Source of the DNA: Sphingobacterium sp. B16(2022)
Lineage (GTDB): Bacteria > Bacteroidota > Bacteroidia > Sphingobacteriales > Sphingobacteriaceae
Reading direction: 5' to 3'
Assembly: GCF_012030425.1 (NCBI RefSeq)
Contig: NZ_JAAUVN010000001.1
Span: 620,001 to 684,000, forward strand
DNA: 64,000 nt
Below the pieces are notes generated by a model. The model had not been told where the DNA came from. It worked only from the letters and a program-made list of their open reading frames with translations, and ran no database searches. Positions 55,001-63,795 of the stretch are shown piece by piece. The stretch's first letter is position 1. Each line of letters starts with the position of its first letter. Both the position numbers and the translations under genes were made by a program.

Positions 55001-55210
55001 ATGGCTAATTGGAATTTAATAAACGGACTAGGAGGAAAATTTTCTTCACAGGATATCAGAAAAAATATTTTGTCTTACATTATACGGAATTATCCTGCAA
55101 GCCAGGTTGAATTTATCGAAAAAGAGCATAACAATTATAAAATAGATATTAGAGGGGGAGCGAATCTTATTTTCGATTTAAAAGGACAATTTGTAAAAGC
55201 AATTAATTAG
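55001..55210 (+). CDS. Small PepSY-like protein
   Basis: 69 aa from the ATG at 55001 (a TTG at 54992 is less likely). Layout: helix (SSQDIRKNILSYIIRNYP), strand, then YKIDIRGGANLIFDLKGQFVKA, which resembles the PepSY-like DUF2874 pattern (helix, then two strands with GxxIxFDxKGxF). No signal peptide. Function unknown; ends at a hairpin terminator. Confidence 0.55.
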   Translation: MANWNLINGLGGKFSSQDIRKNILSYIIRNYPASQVEFIEKEHNNYKIDIRGGANLIFDLKGQFVKAIN

Positions 55211-55628
55211 GGAACGCTATATCATTAGCATTTGCCTAATGCAGAATTAGTTCTATCAGTTTCTCATTTTACAGGATAAGACTTTAAAGAAGTTTTAGAA
55301 GTTAAAACAACTAGCATGTCGAATGTAATCATTCGACATGCTAATTTCACGTATTATTGTTTTTTAGGAACTATAACGGAGTATAATCGTCATTATTTTC
55401 CCAATAGAGTTGTTAATAAGGCTACCAATTTTTCTCGAAGATTGATCTCAGATTGTTTTTCAATATTTGCCTTCTTACAACTCACATATTTTAAATAAGT
55501 CAGGATTCATTATTCAATGAATCTGAAACGATCATTTCTGAATTCTTCAAATTATCTATAAAGACTTATTGAGTGCATGAAATGAAGTGGACATATTACC
55601 CACCTGTGTCAAAGAATTAAGAGCTATA
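55211..55628. other. Gap with terminator
   Basis: A perfect 14-bp stem, TAGCATGTCGAATG (55312-55325) with CATTCGACATGCTA (55330-55343), loop TAAT, then ATTTC, ends the small PepSY-like gene. A 60-codon frame (55316-55498) overlaps this hairpin and is considered spurious. Confidence 0.55.
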
Positions 55629-56018
55629 TTAATGATATTCTCCATCTGTTCCAAGGGAAGAACCTTTTGGATGATATTTACCATCTGCTCCAATGAAACT
55701 TCCTTCTGGGTAATATTTCCCATCAGTTCCTAGGAAAGAACCTTCTGGGTGATATTGTCCATCCGTTCCAAGAAAAAAGCCTTCTGGGTGATATTGTCCA
55801 TCCTTTCCAAGAAAGAATCCCTCTGCGTGATATTGTCCATCAGTTCCGAGAAAAGATCCTTTTGGGTGATATTTTTCATCTGTACCAAGGAAAGATCCTT
55901 CTGGGTGATATTGTCCATCTGTACCAAGAAAAGATCCTTCTGGATGATATTTACCATCTGTTCCAAGAAAAGATCCTTCTGAGTGATATTTTCCGTCTAC
56001 TCCTAAAAATTTTTCCAT
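55629..56018 (-). CDS. Tandem 13-residue repeat protein
   Basis: 129 aa from the ATG at 56018 (MEKFLGVDGKYHSEG). Nearly the whole protein is about ten units of FLGTDGxYHPEGS; units differ at a few sites (K/Q at the Y-1 position, P/A/S after H, T/K/A after G). In DNA the unit is 39 bp, so copy number may vary by slippage. No signal peptide or membrane span. I recognise no family; the G-DG-Y turns suggest a beta-solenoid-like or extended structure. Confidence 0.8.
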   Translation of the reverse strand: MEKFLGVDGKYHSEGSFLGTDGKYHPEGSFLGTDGQYHPEGSFLGTDEKYHPKGSFLGTDGQYHAEGFFLGKDGQYHPEGFFLGTDGQYHPEGSFLGTDGKYYPEGSFIGADGKYHPKGSSLGTDGEYH

Positions 56019-56062
56019 ATTACTTTTTATTAACTGCTTAAAATATTTCGACAACTTATTGA

Positions 56063-56080
56063 AACGTACTTTAGTACGTT
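56063..56080. promoter_or_regulatory. Inverted repeat upstream of the repeat-protein gene
   Basis: AACGTACT-TT-AGTACGTT, perfect 8-bp arms with 2-bp spacer, 45 bp before the start at 56018. Possible operator. Confidence 0.45.
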
Positions 56081-56825
56081 ATATTTTTTGCATTACACTA
56101 TAGTGGTCTTGTGGTTTTCCATACAGTAAAGCATATACCTAAGATACCAAACAAATGTCTTTTTCCCAAATTGATTTGCTGCTATTTTTAGTGAGCAGAT
56201 TTTTTCTTTTACTAAAATTTTTGAAATGAATTATTGTCCAGCTATGGTCAGGAGTCGATTAATAACGGACCTTGTCAAATAGCACCTTAAGAATGGCGAA
56301 TTTGACAAGATCCGTTCTACGTTAACGTAATAGTATAACTTTTAGGTTATTATGCTTTGTTTAAGTAATTTTGCATTATCGGCTATGATTATTTTCAAAC
56401 GTTCTGAATTGTAGGGTTTTATTCTATACCCTTGGACAAGAGCAGAACAATGCATTTACCATTAACTATGCCTATAAGATTTCCAATTAGTCATTAGATA
56501 GTCTATACCAATTTAGGAATACTGAATATCGTCTTCAACATCGACCCCCCCCAAAAAAAAAAAATGCCATTGAACTGGAATGACATACCCCAATCAGCTA
56601 TTTTCCTTAAAGTGGTGTACCAGTAGTGCATACCTACGTAAGCTTAATAAAAATTAACAAATTATAACATAAAGACATTATGAAACATCATGACTGCTTT
56701 GTTGATAAATTGTAATATCTAACCATTGATTATTATTTTGCGGTTATGACAGAAGGATAGTAATTGTTTACATCCGACTTTACCCAAAAAGTACAGACAT
56801 CGAAAGTTAAAATTAATAGCCATTC

Positions 56826-57085
56826 AGAGGTCATCTTCTTTTTGGAAAAATAAAAAGGTGAGCAGTTGAACTGTAAAATAAATACCATGATTGTTCAGCA
56901 ATCAGCTGATTATATGGCAGCCATAGTAATCATGTCGTTTGATGACTTTATCATGACCGATCATGCGACTTTAGTCAATGATAACGGTAAACGGAGAGTA
57001 TCTTAAACTGTTAATTCTTATAAGTAAATAAAGTTTGAATTCATATGTTTAGTGAAGACAAGATGTTGAGATGTGGCTTTTATGT
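56826..57085 (+). repeat. Decayed repeat element, copy C
   Basis: About 260 bp alignable by eye with copy B: GGTCATCTTCTTTTTGGAAA, AATAAAAAGG, AACTGTAA, GTCAATGATAACGGT, GAGTATCTTAA and AAGTTTGAATTCATATGTTTA followed by GAGATGTGGCTTTTATG. Its terminator arm is mutated. Lies directly upstream of the OpuC-type transporter operon. Confidence 0.55.
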
Positions 57086-57178
57086 TATATAAAAACAATA
57101 TGAAATTATCATAGTAAAAGTGATAAAATATATGTAAATTGTTATATAATAGATGATTTGACCCTAACGCTTTTAATA

Positions 57179-57310
57179 ATGAAGTTAAAATTTGTAATCC
57201 TTATTTTATTTATAAATGCTTTATCATCGGTATATTGTCGAGATTTTTCCGCATGTAGAAAAGATTTTGAATCTGCGCTAGATACATCATTTAATAAGAT
57301 GAACTTCTGA
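57179..57310 (+). CDS. Possible 43-aa secreted peptide or truncated gene
   Basis: ATG at 57179 opens MKLKFVILILFINALSSVYC, a good signal peptide, then RDFSACRKDFESALDTSFNK and a stop. It may be the remaining 5' end of an exported-protein gene, or a real small peptide with two Cys. It ends 101 bp before the ABC transporter ATPase gene. Confidence 0.35.
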   Translation: MKLKFVILILFINALSSVYCRDFSACRKDFESALDTSFNKMNF

Positions 57311-57411
57311 AACCACATCACGGGAAACAGCAGAAATAACAAATTTAAAGTTTGTCCAAACCAGTCTGAAATGACAGTTCACAGACATACAACTAATTCA
57401 ATAATGTAACT

Positions 57412-58332
57412 ATGATTACAGTAGAATCGGTTTCAAAGAGTTTTAACGGAAAGCCTGCCGTTGACCAAATTTCTTTTCAGGCTTATGATCATGAAATTCT
57501 GGTGCTTCTAGGAACGAGTGGTTGCGGAAAAACAACAACGCTAAAAATGATCAACCGCCTTATAGAGTCTGATTCGGGAGATATCTTAATTAATGGTCAA
57601 AATATCCGTGATCGGAAAATCGAAGAACTACGGATGGGAATAGGTTTTGTTATGCAGCATTCCGGGCTCTTTCCTCATTATACTGTTCAGCAGAATATTG
57701 CTATTGTCCCCAAATTATTAAAATGGGATAAAAGAAAGATCCAAAACCGAATCGAAGAGCTTTTATATAAACTTCATCTTTCCGAAGATATGCTTTCACG
57801 GTTTCCCGGCGAACTGAGTGGTGGGCAGCAGCAAAGAGTAGGAATTGCCCGAGCACTCATCGCAAATACTCCTGTTTTGCTTATGGATGAACCTTTCGGA
57901 GCATTAGATAATATTACAAAAGCCGGTATTCATACCGAATTTAAATCCCTAGAAGAACTTAAGAATAAAATTATTATTCTAGTGACACATGATGTACAGG
58001 AAGCATTTGAATTGGGGCATCGGATTTGTCTGATGGATAAAGGGAAAATTATTCAGACTGGAACCCCAAAAGAAATGCTGTATCATTCAAGGAATGATTT
58101 TGTAAATGATTTTTTTGCAGAAAACCGTCTTCTGTTGGAATATAAAATAGCCACTTTAAAAGATGTTTTAGGCTATATGAAGCCTGAAAATAGATTAGAA
58201 AAGTTCGATTTCAAAGAAACGACAAGTGTTTGGAATGCACTTCAAAAATTAAGTTCAGATTATAAAAATACCGGGCATTATGAAAATCTGATCAAGGGAT
58301 TTAATGATTATAGAAAATTACAGATCGTATGA
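57412..58332 (+). CDS. Glycine-betaine/choline ABC transporter ATPase
   Basis: 306 aa. Walker A LGTSGCGKTTT (34-44), signature LSGGQQQR, Walker B VLLMDEPFGALD and H-loop LVTHDVQEAFELG. The OpuCA/ProV pattern (FVMQHSGLFPH, FGALDNITK) is clear; only a short C-terminal part, no full CBS pair, follows the ATPase domain. It energises import of betaine-type osmoprotectants. Its last 4 bases overlap the start of the permease gene (ATGA), so the two are coupled. Confidence 0.93.
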   Translation: MITVESVSKSFNGKPAVDQISFQAYDHEILVLLGTSGCGKTTTLKMINRLIESDSGDILINGQNIRDRKIEELRMGIGFVMQHSGLFPHYTVQQNIAIVPKLLKWDKRKIQNRIEELLYKLHLSEDMLSRFPGELSGGQQQRVGIARALIANTPVLLMDEPFGALDNITKAGIHTEFKSLEELKNKIIILVTHDVQEAFELGHRICLMDKGKIIQTGTPKEMLYHSRNDFVNDFFAENRLLLEYKIATLKDVLGYMKPENRLEKFDFKETTSVWNALQKLSSDYKNTGHYENLIKGFNDYRKLQIV

Positions 58333-59894
58333 CGCAGCAAAGTCTCTGGCAGTTTATTATGGAGCAGCATGAAAAACTGCTAACACAGATTATACAGCAT
58401 CTTGGGTTGACTTTTCTTTCATTGCTTCTGGCTATTGTTATCGGTGTGCCCTTAGGAATATTAATTGCCCGCAAAAAGAAATTATCAACTCCTGTTCTCG
58501 GAATGGCAGGAGTTTTACAGACAATTCCAAGTATTGCCTTATTGGGCTTCATGATTCCTATTTTTGGAATCGGTGCAAAACCAGCCATTATTGCCTTACT
58601 GATTTACGCGCTTTTGCCCATTATCCGTAATACATATACAGGAATCACAACGGTAAGCCCGATTGTTGTTGAAGCTGCAAAAGCTTTGGGAATGAATAAA
58701 AGTCAGCTTCTTTTTAAGGTAGAATTTCCGTTGGCAATGCCTGTAATCATTGCAGGAATAAGAACTGCTGCGGTTATTAATGTCGGAGTTGCCACTCTGG
58801 CTTCATTTGTTGCCGCAGGAGGTCTTGGTGAATTTATCTTTGGCGGAATATCGCTTAATAATACCAATATGATCTTATCTGGTGCAATTCCTGCAGCCCT
58901 AATGGCGGTTATGCTAGATCAGACAATTGCTGTTCTACAAAAATCCGGATATAAAATCTTTCAAAAGTTAAAATATATCATTCCTGCATCACTTATCATG
59001 GTGGGAGTGGTCTATGGAGTTACTTCTATTTCCCATCAAAAAATTACAGCCGGTTTTACGCCGGAATTTATGGGAAGACAGGATGGAGATCTTGGTTTGC
59101 GTTCTGTTTACGAACTTAATGTAAATCCTGTCGTTGTAAGTGATGCCATTATGTATAAAGCAGCTTATGAAGAAGAACTCGATCTGATTAGTGGATATTC
59201 TACTGACGGAAGAATTAAGGCTTTCGATCTATATGTTCTGGAAGATGACAAAAAGATATTTCCGCCTTATTATGCAGCTCCAATTATTAAATCAAAAACA
59301 TTGGAGAAGTTTCCGAAACTTGAAGAAACACTCAATCTCTTGGCCGGAAAATTTAATGATTCTATTATGACGGATCTGAATTACAAATCCGATTATCTGA
59401 ATCAAACTCCTGAAAAAATTGCGAAAGATTTTTTAATTAAAAATAAGTTATATAAAAAATCAAACCGTGGAAATGCGGGAACAGTGCGCATTGGCTCGAA
59501 GATATTTGGCGAGCAGTATGTTCTTGCCGAAATGTATAAAATGCTGATAGAAGGCTATACGAATTATAGGGTGCAGACCAAAACAGGACTGGGAGGAACC
59601 AAGATCTGTTTTGATGCATTGATGAACGATGCAATAGATTTTTATCCTGAATATACGGGAACCGGGTTGTTGGTATTGTTAAAGCCCTCAAATGGAGATC
59701 TAAAAAAGGTTACAAAAAGTCCAGAAGAAACCTATCAATACGTCAATTCTGAATTTCAGAAACAGTATGGAATTCAATGGATGAAGCCATTAGGATTTAA
59801 CAATTCTTACGCATTAATGATGCGCAGAAAACATGCTGTTGAACTCCAGATAAAGAGCATATCCGATCTTAAAAAATATTTTGATAAAGAATAA
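58329..59894 (+). CDS. OpuC-type permease fused to a circularly permuted binding domain
   Basis: 521 aa. Residues 1-215 are the permease (spans, EAAKALGMNKSQLLFKVEFP as the EAA loop); a further span lies at about 216-233. Then comes the substrate-binding domain with its two parts exchanged: the usual C-terminal part first (GFTPEFMGRQDGDLGLR, ISGYSTDGRIKAFDLYVLED, FPPYYAAP; 242-372), then the usual N-terminal part (VRIGSKIFGEQ, GLGGTKICFDALM, DFYPEYTGTGLLVLLK, LGFNNSYALMMRRKHA; 386-521). Permease/binding fusions are known (e.g. H. pylori ProWX). It would import betaine or choline-like solutes. Confidence 0.9.
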   Translation: MTQQSLWQFIMEQHEKLLTQIIQHLGLTFLSLLLAIVIGVPLGILIARKKKLSTPVLGMAGVLQTIPSIALLGFMIPIFGIGAKPAIIALLIYALLPIIRNTYTGITTVSPIVVEAAKALGMNKSQLLFKVEFPLAMPVIIAGIRTAAVINVGVATLASFVAAGGLGEFIFGGISLNNTNMILSGAIPAALMAVMLDQTIAVLQKSGYKIFQKLKYIIPASLIMVGVVYGVTSISHQKITAGFTPEFMGRQDGDLGLRSVYELNVNPVVVSDAIMYKAAYEEELDLISGYSTDGRIKAFDLYVLEDDKKIFPPYYAAPIIKSKTLEKFPKLEETLNLLAGKFNDSIMTDLNYKSDYLNQTPEKIAKDFLIKNKLYKKSNRGNAGTVRIGSKIFGEQYVLAEMYKMLIEGYTNYRVQTKTGLGGTKICFDALMNDAIDFYPEYTGTGLLVLLKPSNGDLKKVTKSPEETYQYVNSEFQKQYGIQWMKPLGFNNSYALMMRRKHAVELQIKSISDLKKYFDKE

Positions 59895-60239
59895 TATGAA
59901 TAAAACAATTTGAAAGATACATTTTTTTTTCAACTCTATGATCCCAGTAATGATCTGTCTGATCATCACATGGAAAATCCTCAAACAGATAGCGCGCTAT
60001 TGAATGTTCCTTTTTTTGCTATCTGCCGCAATAAAAAAGAAAAAACTACCTTATTCTATCTTAAAGATAAGTTCAAAATCAGCATCATTGCTTCTTTATG
60101 AGACAATGTTTTTAATTTTTTGAAACATTCTCCAGTATTAGTTTGTGAATCGATTTTAAAAGAATGGTATAAAATTTTTAACTGCAAACTCGTAATATCC
60201 TCTTCTATCTACTCCTTATACAGATGTCTGTTTTTATTC

Positions 60240-60540
60240 TTAAAGATGTTGTTAATGATAGAGTCAAAATCAACATCGTTCTGAAGTTCTTTTATTTCTG
60301 GAAAAACAAAAAGGAGACTAGCTAAGCTGTAAGCCAAACACCACTATTGTACAGTAATCAAGTGACAATATGGTCGCTAAAGTAACCATGAAGAGGGATG
60401 GCTTTAGCCAGAGAGACATCGTAACATTGTTAATGACGGAGGTAGGTGGAAAGTATCTCAATCGATAAACGCATATAAGTAAATTAGGTTTGAATGCATA
60501 TGTTTATTTTAAAGCTACATCAAGAGATGTGGCTTTTTTG
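60240..60540 (+). repeat. Decayed repeat element, copy B
   Basis: Best-preserved copy. Frames read VKINIVLKFFYFWKNKK early and VNDGGRWKVSQSINAYK-stop near the end, followed by GCATATGTTTATTTT and a terminator (AGCTACATC with GATGTGGCT, 60513-60534, then TTTTT). It shares blocks with copies A and C, and lies directly downstream of the ABC transporter, in the same orientation as copy C upstream of it. Confidence 0.55.
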
Positions 60541-60611
60541 TTTACAAAGCTATTATAATCAAAAATTATTTGCGTTGTTTATCAGCTCTTTATATTTAGG
60601 ATATTTTTTTA

Positions 60612-60684
60612 TGAGTAAAAAATACTCAGAAACATTGTGTAAATAAAAATTAATACTCATATTTGTTGAGTAAAATATACTCAA
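60612..60684. promoter_or_regulatory. Twin palindromic operators of the NAD operon
   Basis: TGAGTA-N5-TACTCA occurs at 60612-60628 and 60667-60683, 55 bp apart; the second extends one base pair each side. A lone TACTCA lies at 60654-60659. They end 17 bp before the first gene's ATG, so a repressor bound here could block transcription. NrtR-type NUDIX repressors are the usual regulators of such operons, but none is visible in the window. Confidence 0.65.
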
Positions 60685-60700
60685 TAGTAAAAAGAGAGTT

Positions 60701-61510
60701 ATGATCGTATTAAACACCCACACAATAATCACAGAACAGTTTCCTAATAAAGAAACCAAAGTGAAAGATTTTGATTCGTATATCTTAAAAGATAACTTTC
60801 TTCAGTTCACATATCAAGAGGATGGTGACCTCATCAAACTTTTATTTGTTAAGAAAAGGCTTGAACAAGAACAGGTAAACTGTAAGTTAGTGATCAATTA
60901 CATGCCTTACAGCCGTATGGACCGTAAGATTGACGGTGATCTTTTCACCCTTCAATATATCTGCGAGTTTATCAATGACCTTAACTTTGAAAAGGTTTAT
61001 GTAATCGAACCGCACTCTACCAAGACTACTGAACTGTTGCATCATAGTGAAGCCATTTATCCAGCATTAGATTGGTTGCCGTCCATCATAAATAAGCTTC
61101 AGTTTACAGATAGCGACCGTATCGTTTTTCCAGACAAAGGGGCAGCTTCACGGTATGAAAATGCAGGGTATGCTAATAGTTGCGTCTTTGACAAGACCCG
61201 TAATCCGCATACCGGACGTATTGAAAATATGATTCTTAAACAGGGCGATATACCACAAGGGGCAAAGTGCATCATCGTGGATGATCTTTGTTCCGCAGGT
61301 GGAACCTTCCTTTGGGCAGGGCAGATTTTGAAACAAATGGGAGCCAGTGAAGTTTATCTTCTTGTCACACATTGTGAACCCCGTGCATTATCCGGTAAAT
61401 TGCTCGATCAAGATTCGCCTATTGACAAAGTCTTTACCAGCACATCAATGATGCATGAGACGCATCCCAAAATAGAATACATCACCATTAATCTCGAAAA
61501 CTATGTTTAA
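60701..61510 (+). CDS. Ribose-phosphate-pyrophosphokinase-like protein
   Basis: 269 aa, about 40 shorter than housekeeping PRPP synthetase. The fold is recognisable: YMPYSRMDRK (68-77), VIEPHSTKT, VFPDKGAASRYEN, and the PRPP-loop CIIVDDLCSAGGTF (190-203), but these differ from canonical Prs motifs (usually YARQDRK, DLHADQIQGFF, VDDMIDTAGT). Canonical Prs makes PRPP from ribose 5-phosphate and ATP. A similar Prs-like protein beside a NAMPT-like one is the layout of the phage NARP1 pathway, where it makes ADP-ribose pyrophosphate. Both readings are open. It overlaps the next gene by 8 bp. Confidence 0.82.
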   Translation: MIVLNTHTIITEQFPNKETKVKDFDSYILKDNFLQFTYQEDGDLIKLLFVKKRLEQEQVNCKLVINYMPYSRMDRKIDGDLFTLQYICEFINDLNFEKVYVIEPHSTKTTELLHHSEAIYPALDWLPSIINKLQFTDSDRIVFPDKGAASRYENAGYANSCVFDKTRNPHTGRIENMILKQGDIPQGAKCIIVDDLCSAGGTFLWAGQILKQMGASEVYLLVTHCEPRALSGKLLDQDSPIDKVFTSTSMMHETHPKIEYITINLENYV

Positions 61511-63011
61511 TCCGATTAGCAAAAATCCCATCCTTTGGACAGACGGTTACAAGTTATGCCACAAAGATCAATATCCGGCCAAAACCAATTGGGTATATGA
61601 AACCTGGACACCACGTATGTCACGGATAGACGGTATTAGCCATGTCGTATTTTTCGGATTGCAGGGAGCGCTCGCAGAAATGACTCATGCCTTTGATCAG
61701 TATTTTTTCAAGCAACCGTTAGAAACAGTAGTGGCCGAATATGAAGAAGCTATCCAGCATGTTTTTGCAAATACCAATGCTAATTTTGCTGCTACTCACA
61801 GCTCAGCCCACATCAGTGCTTTACATCAACTAGGTTATCTGCCTATTAAAGTCAAAGCTATCAGGGAAGGAAGTTTAGTTCCTGTAGGTGTACCTATGTT
61901 CACGATCGAAAATACCCATCCTGACTTTTTCTGGTTGCCAGGGTACTTAGAAACCCAACTTTCCGCTTATATCTGGTCACCTATGACAGCAGCTACCATA
62001 GCAGACCAGTATAAAAGACTTTTGACCAACTATGCCGAGAAAACTGGAGATATTCAAAAAGTTCAGACCCAGGCAGGAGATTTTTCCATGCGTGGCATGG
62101 GGGCTCCCGAGACTGCCTATCGGACAGCAGGAGGGCATCTCTTGAGTTTTTCAGTATCAGCCACATTATCTGTAAGGAACTATCTTAAATGCTATTATCA
62201 GGCAGCTAATGATGTTCTCATGTATACGCCATCAACAGAGCATAGTGTAATGTGTTCATATGGCGAAAAGGAAGTTGAAGCATTTCGCCATCTCATCACT
62301 GAAGTTTATCCAAGTGGTAATATTTCAATAGTATCCGATACCTACGACCTTTGGAACGTAGTAGACCAAGTTATACCGCAGTTAAAAGAACTGATCCTTG
62401 CCAGAGATGGAAAAGTTGTGATTCGTCCCGATAGCGGAGATCCGATCCATATTATCTGTGGCGATGAGGATTCCGATCGTGAAACCGTTCGTAAAGGAAT
62501 TGTTGAACGCCTATTTGAAATCTTTGGTGGTACTGTCAATTCAAAAGGATACAAAGAATTAGACCCCCATATCGGTGTTGTTTATGGAGATTCTATTACA
62601 GTCGACCGTGCTGAAAAGATCTGCAACGGATTGATGAAAAAAGGTTTTGCTTCAACTAATACGGCTTTAGGAATAGGTTCGTACACTTATCAGTATGTAA
62701 CTCGTGATACTTTCGGTTTCGCATTGAAAGGAACAGCAGAGGAAGTAGATGGACAATTTAAAGCCATTCAAAAACGACCTGCGACCGATACCGGAAACTT
62801 CAAAAAATCGCAGAAAGGTATGGTGGCAGTGATATTTGAAGACCATGATTATCGTTTGATCGATGATCTTAATCCAGAGACAATAAAAGCATTAAAGGAT
62901 CGAGATCTTTTGAAAGATTTTTATATCGATGGTGAATTCCTTTTCACCAATACATTTGACGAGATCAGAAATTTATTAAAACTAGAATCAAATCGCGTAT
63001 ATGGAAACTAA
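61503..63011 (+). CDS. nadV: Nicotinamide phosphoribosyltransferase-like enzyme (NadV/NAMPT)
   Basis: 502 aa, near the 491 of human NAMPT. Equivalent residues are visible: nicotinamide-binding Asp in GDFSMRGMGAPETA (human HDFGYRG), the catalytic-type His in TEHSVMCSYG (human H247 in AEHST), and Arg/Asp in VVIRPDSGDP (human R311/D313). It would join nicotinamide to PRPP to give NMN, or to ADP-ribose pyrophosphate to give NAD+ directly, as in NARP1 Namat. It is translationally coupled to genes on both sides. Confidence 0.9.
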   Translation: MFNPISKNPILWTDGYKLCHKDQYPAKTNWVYETWTPRMSRIDGISHVVFFGLQGALAEMTHAFDQYFFKQPLETVVAEYEEAIQHVFANTNANFAATHSSAHISALHQLGYLPIKVKAIREGSLVPVGVPMFTIENTHPDFFWLPGYLETQLSAYIWSPMTAATIADQYKRLLTNYAEKTGDIQKVQTQAGDFSMRGMGAPETAYRTAGGHLLSFSVSATLSVRNYLKCYYQAANDVLMYTPSTEHSVMCSYGEKEVEAFRHLITEVYPSGNISIVSDTYDLWNVVDQVIPQLKELILARDGKVVIRPDSGDPIHIICGDEDSDRETVRKGIVERLFEIFGGTVNSKGYKELDPHIGVVYGDSITVDRAEKICNGLMKKGFASTNTALGIGSYTYQYVTRDTFGFALKGTAEEVDGQFKAIQKRPATDTGNFKKSQKGMVAVIFEDHDYRLIDDLNPETIKALKDRDLLKDFYIDGEFLFTNTFDEIRNLLKLESNRVYGN

Positions 63012-63783
63012 ATTACAAAAGCCATTTGTTATCAATGATGACAATGTCGCACACTATGCAACTAAAATAGCAACATGGATCGCGCAACAGGTTACTGCTG
63101 CCAACCGTAAAGGAGTAGTTCTAGGTATGAGCGGAGGGATAGATTGTAGTGTTGTCGCTTGCCTGTGCCATCTGGGCAAAGTCGATACGCATTTGGTTAT
63201 GATGCCCTATGGCAATGATATGACCAATACCCGCAGTTCACAACATGCATTAGAACTGATTCAGAAGTTCAATTTCGCACACCATACTTTTGATATCCAA
63301 CCAGCCGTAGATGCCTTGACTATCACCAATGTGACTTTCTTAGGACAGGCGGGAACTGTCAATCGAGCCCTAAGTCAAGCCAATATACGTCCGCGTATTC
63401 GCATGACTTACCTTTATCAGTTAGCACAGCTTGGAAGCCGATTTGTGATCGGTACAGGTAATATGGCCGAGCGTACAGTGGGTTACTTTACCAAATGGGG
63501 CGATGGTGCAGCAGACCTTAATCCATTGGGTATGCTTACTAAACAAGAAGTATATACATTAGCTAGATACCTCGGAGTACCCGATTCCATTATTGACAAG
63601 AAACCATCAGCAGGGCTTTGGGAAGGACAAACCGATGAGGATGAACTGGGTATGACATATGGTCAAATAGATGCATTTATATTAGTAGGAACCTCAGGGG
63701 ATGAAAATATCGATAAGCTAATTGATCAGCGTATAGCCTTATCAGCGCATAAGTTTGCCGCAGTTCCAATTTTTAATGATTAA
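63001..63783 (+). CDS. nadE: NH3-dependent NAD+ synthetase
   Basis: 260 aa, the short ammonia-using form without glutaminase domain. The P-loop is MSGGIDCSVVACL, followed by TRSSQHALELI, GTGNMAERTVGYFTKWGDGAADLNPLG and KPSAGLW. It amidates NaAD to NAD+ with ATP and ammonia. Overlaps nadV by 11 bp, so coupled translation is likely. The gene's place here makes the operon a pyridine-nucleotide recycling unit. Confidence 0.93.
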   Translation: METKLQKPFVINDDNVAHYATKIATWIAQQVTAANRKGVVLGMSGGIDCSVVACLCHLGKVDTHLVMMPYGNDMTNTRSSQHALELIQKFNFAHHTFDIQPAVDALTITNVTFLGQAGTVNRALSQANIRPRIRMTYLYQLAQLGSRFVIGTGNMAERTVGYFTKWGDGAADLNPLGMLTKQEVYTLARYLGVPDSIIDKKPSAGLWEGQTDEDELGMTYGQIDAFILVGTSGDENIDKLIDQRIALSAHKFAAVPIFND

Positions 63784-63795
63784 CTTTTAAGTATC

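Larger units (their letters stand above)
56055..57411. other. Long gap with repeats and gene relics
   Basis: About 1360 bp without an intact gene. It holds an imperfect 17-bp stem-loop (56264-56280 with 56300-56316; one mismatch), the palindrome TACGTTAACGTA (56318-56329), a C8A12 homopolymer (56545-56564), copy C of the decayed element (about 56826-57085) and a small signal-peptide frame (57179-57310). It looks like a decay zone between the repeat protein and the ABC transporter. Confidence 0.5.
59895..60700. other. Gap after the ABC transporter
   Basis: About 800 bp. A 63-codon frame opening with TTG (59910-60101) has no recognisable feature. The middle is copy B of the decayed element; the right end carries two identical palindromes before the NAD operon. 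Confidence 0.5.

Noticed and set aside
55730..55982. Open frames of 77-78 aa on both strands within the repeat gene
   Set aside because: They are consequences of the tandem repeat being open in several frames; the chosen frame has balanced composition and a start outside the repeat.
55629..56018. Regular 39-bp repeats suggesting a CRISPR array
   Set aside because: The repeats are contiguous without unique spacers and stay in frame as a protein repeat; no cas genes nearby.
57142..57342. 66-codon minus-strand frame
   Set aside because: Antisense to the signal-peptide frame, which has the more protein-like sequence.
59910..60101. 63-codon frame starting with TTG after the ABC transporter
   Set aside because: No recognisable motif; alternative start; in a region of decayed sequence. 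It might be a relic, but cannot be supported.
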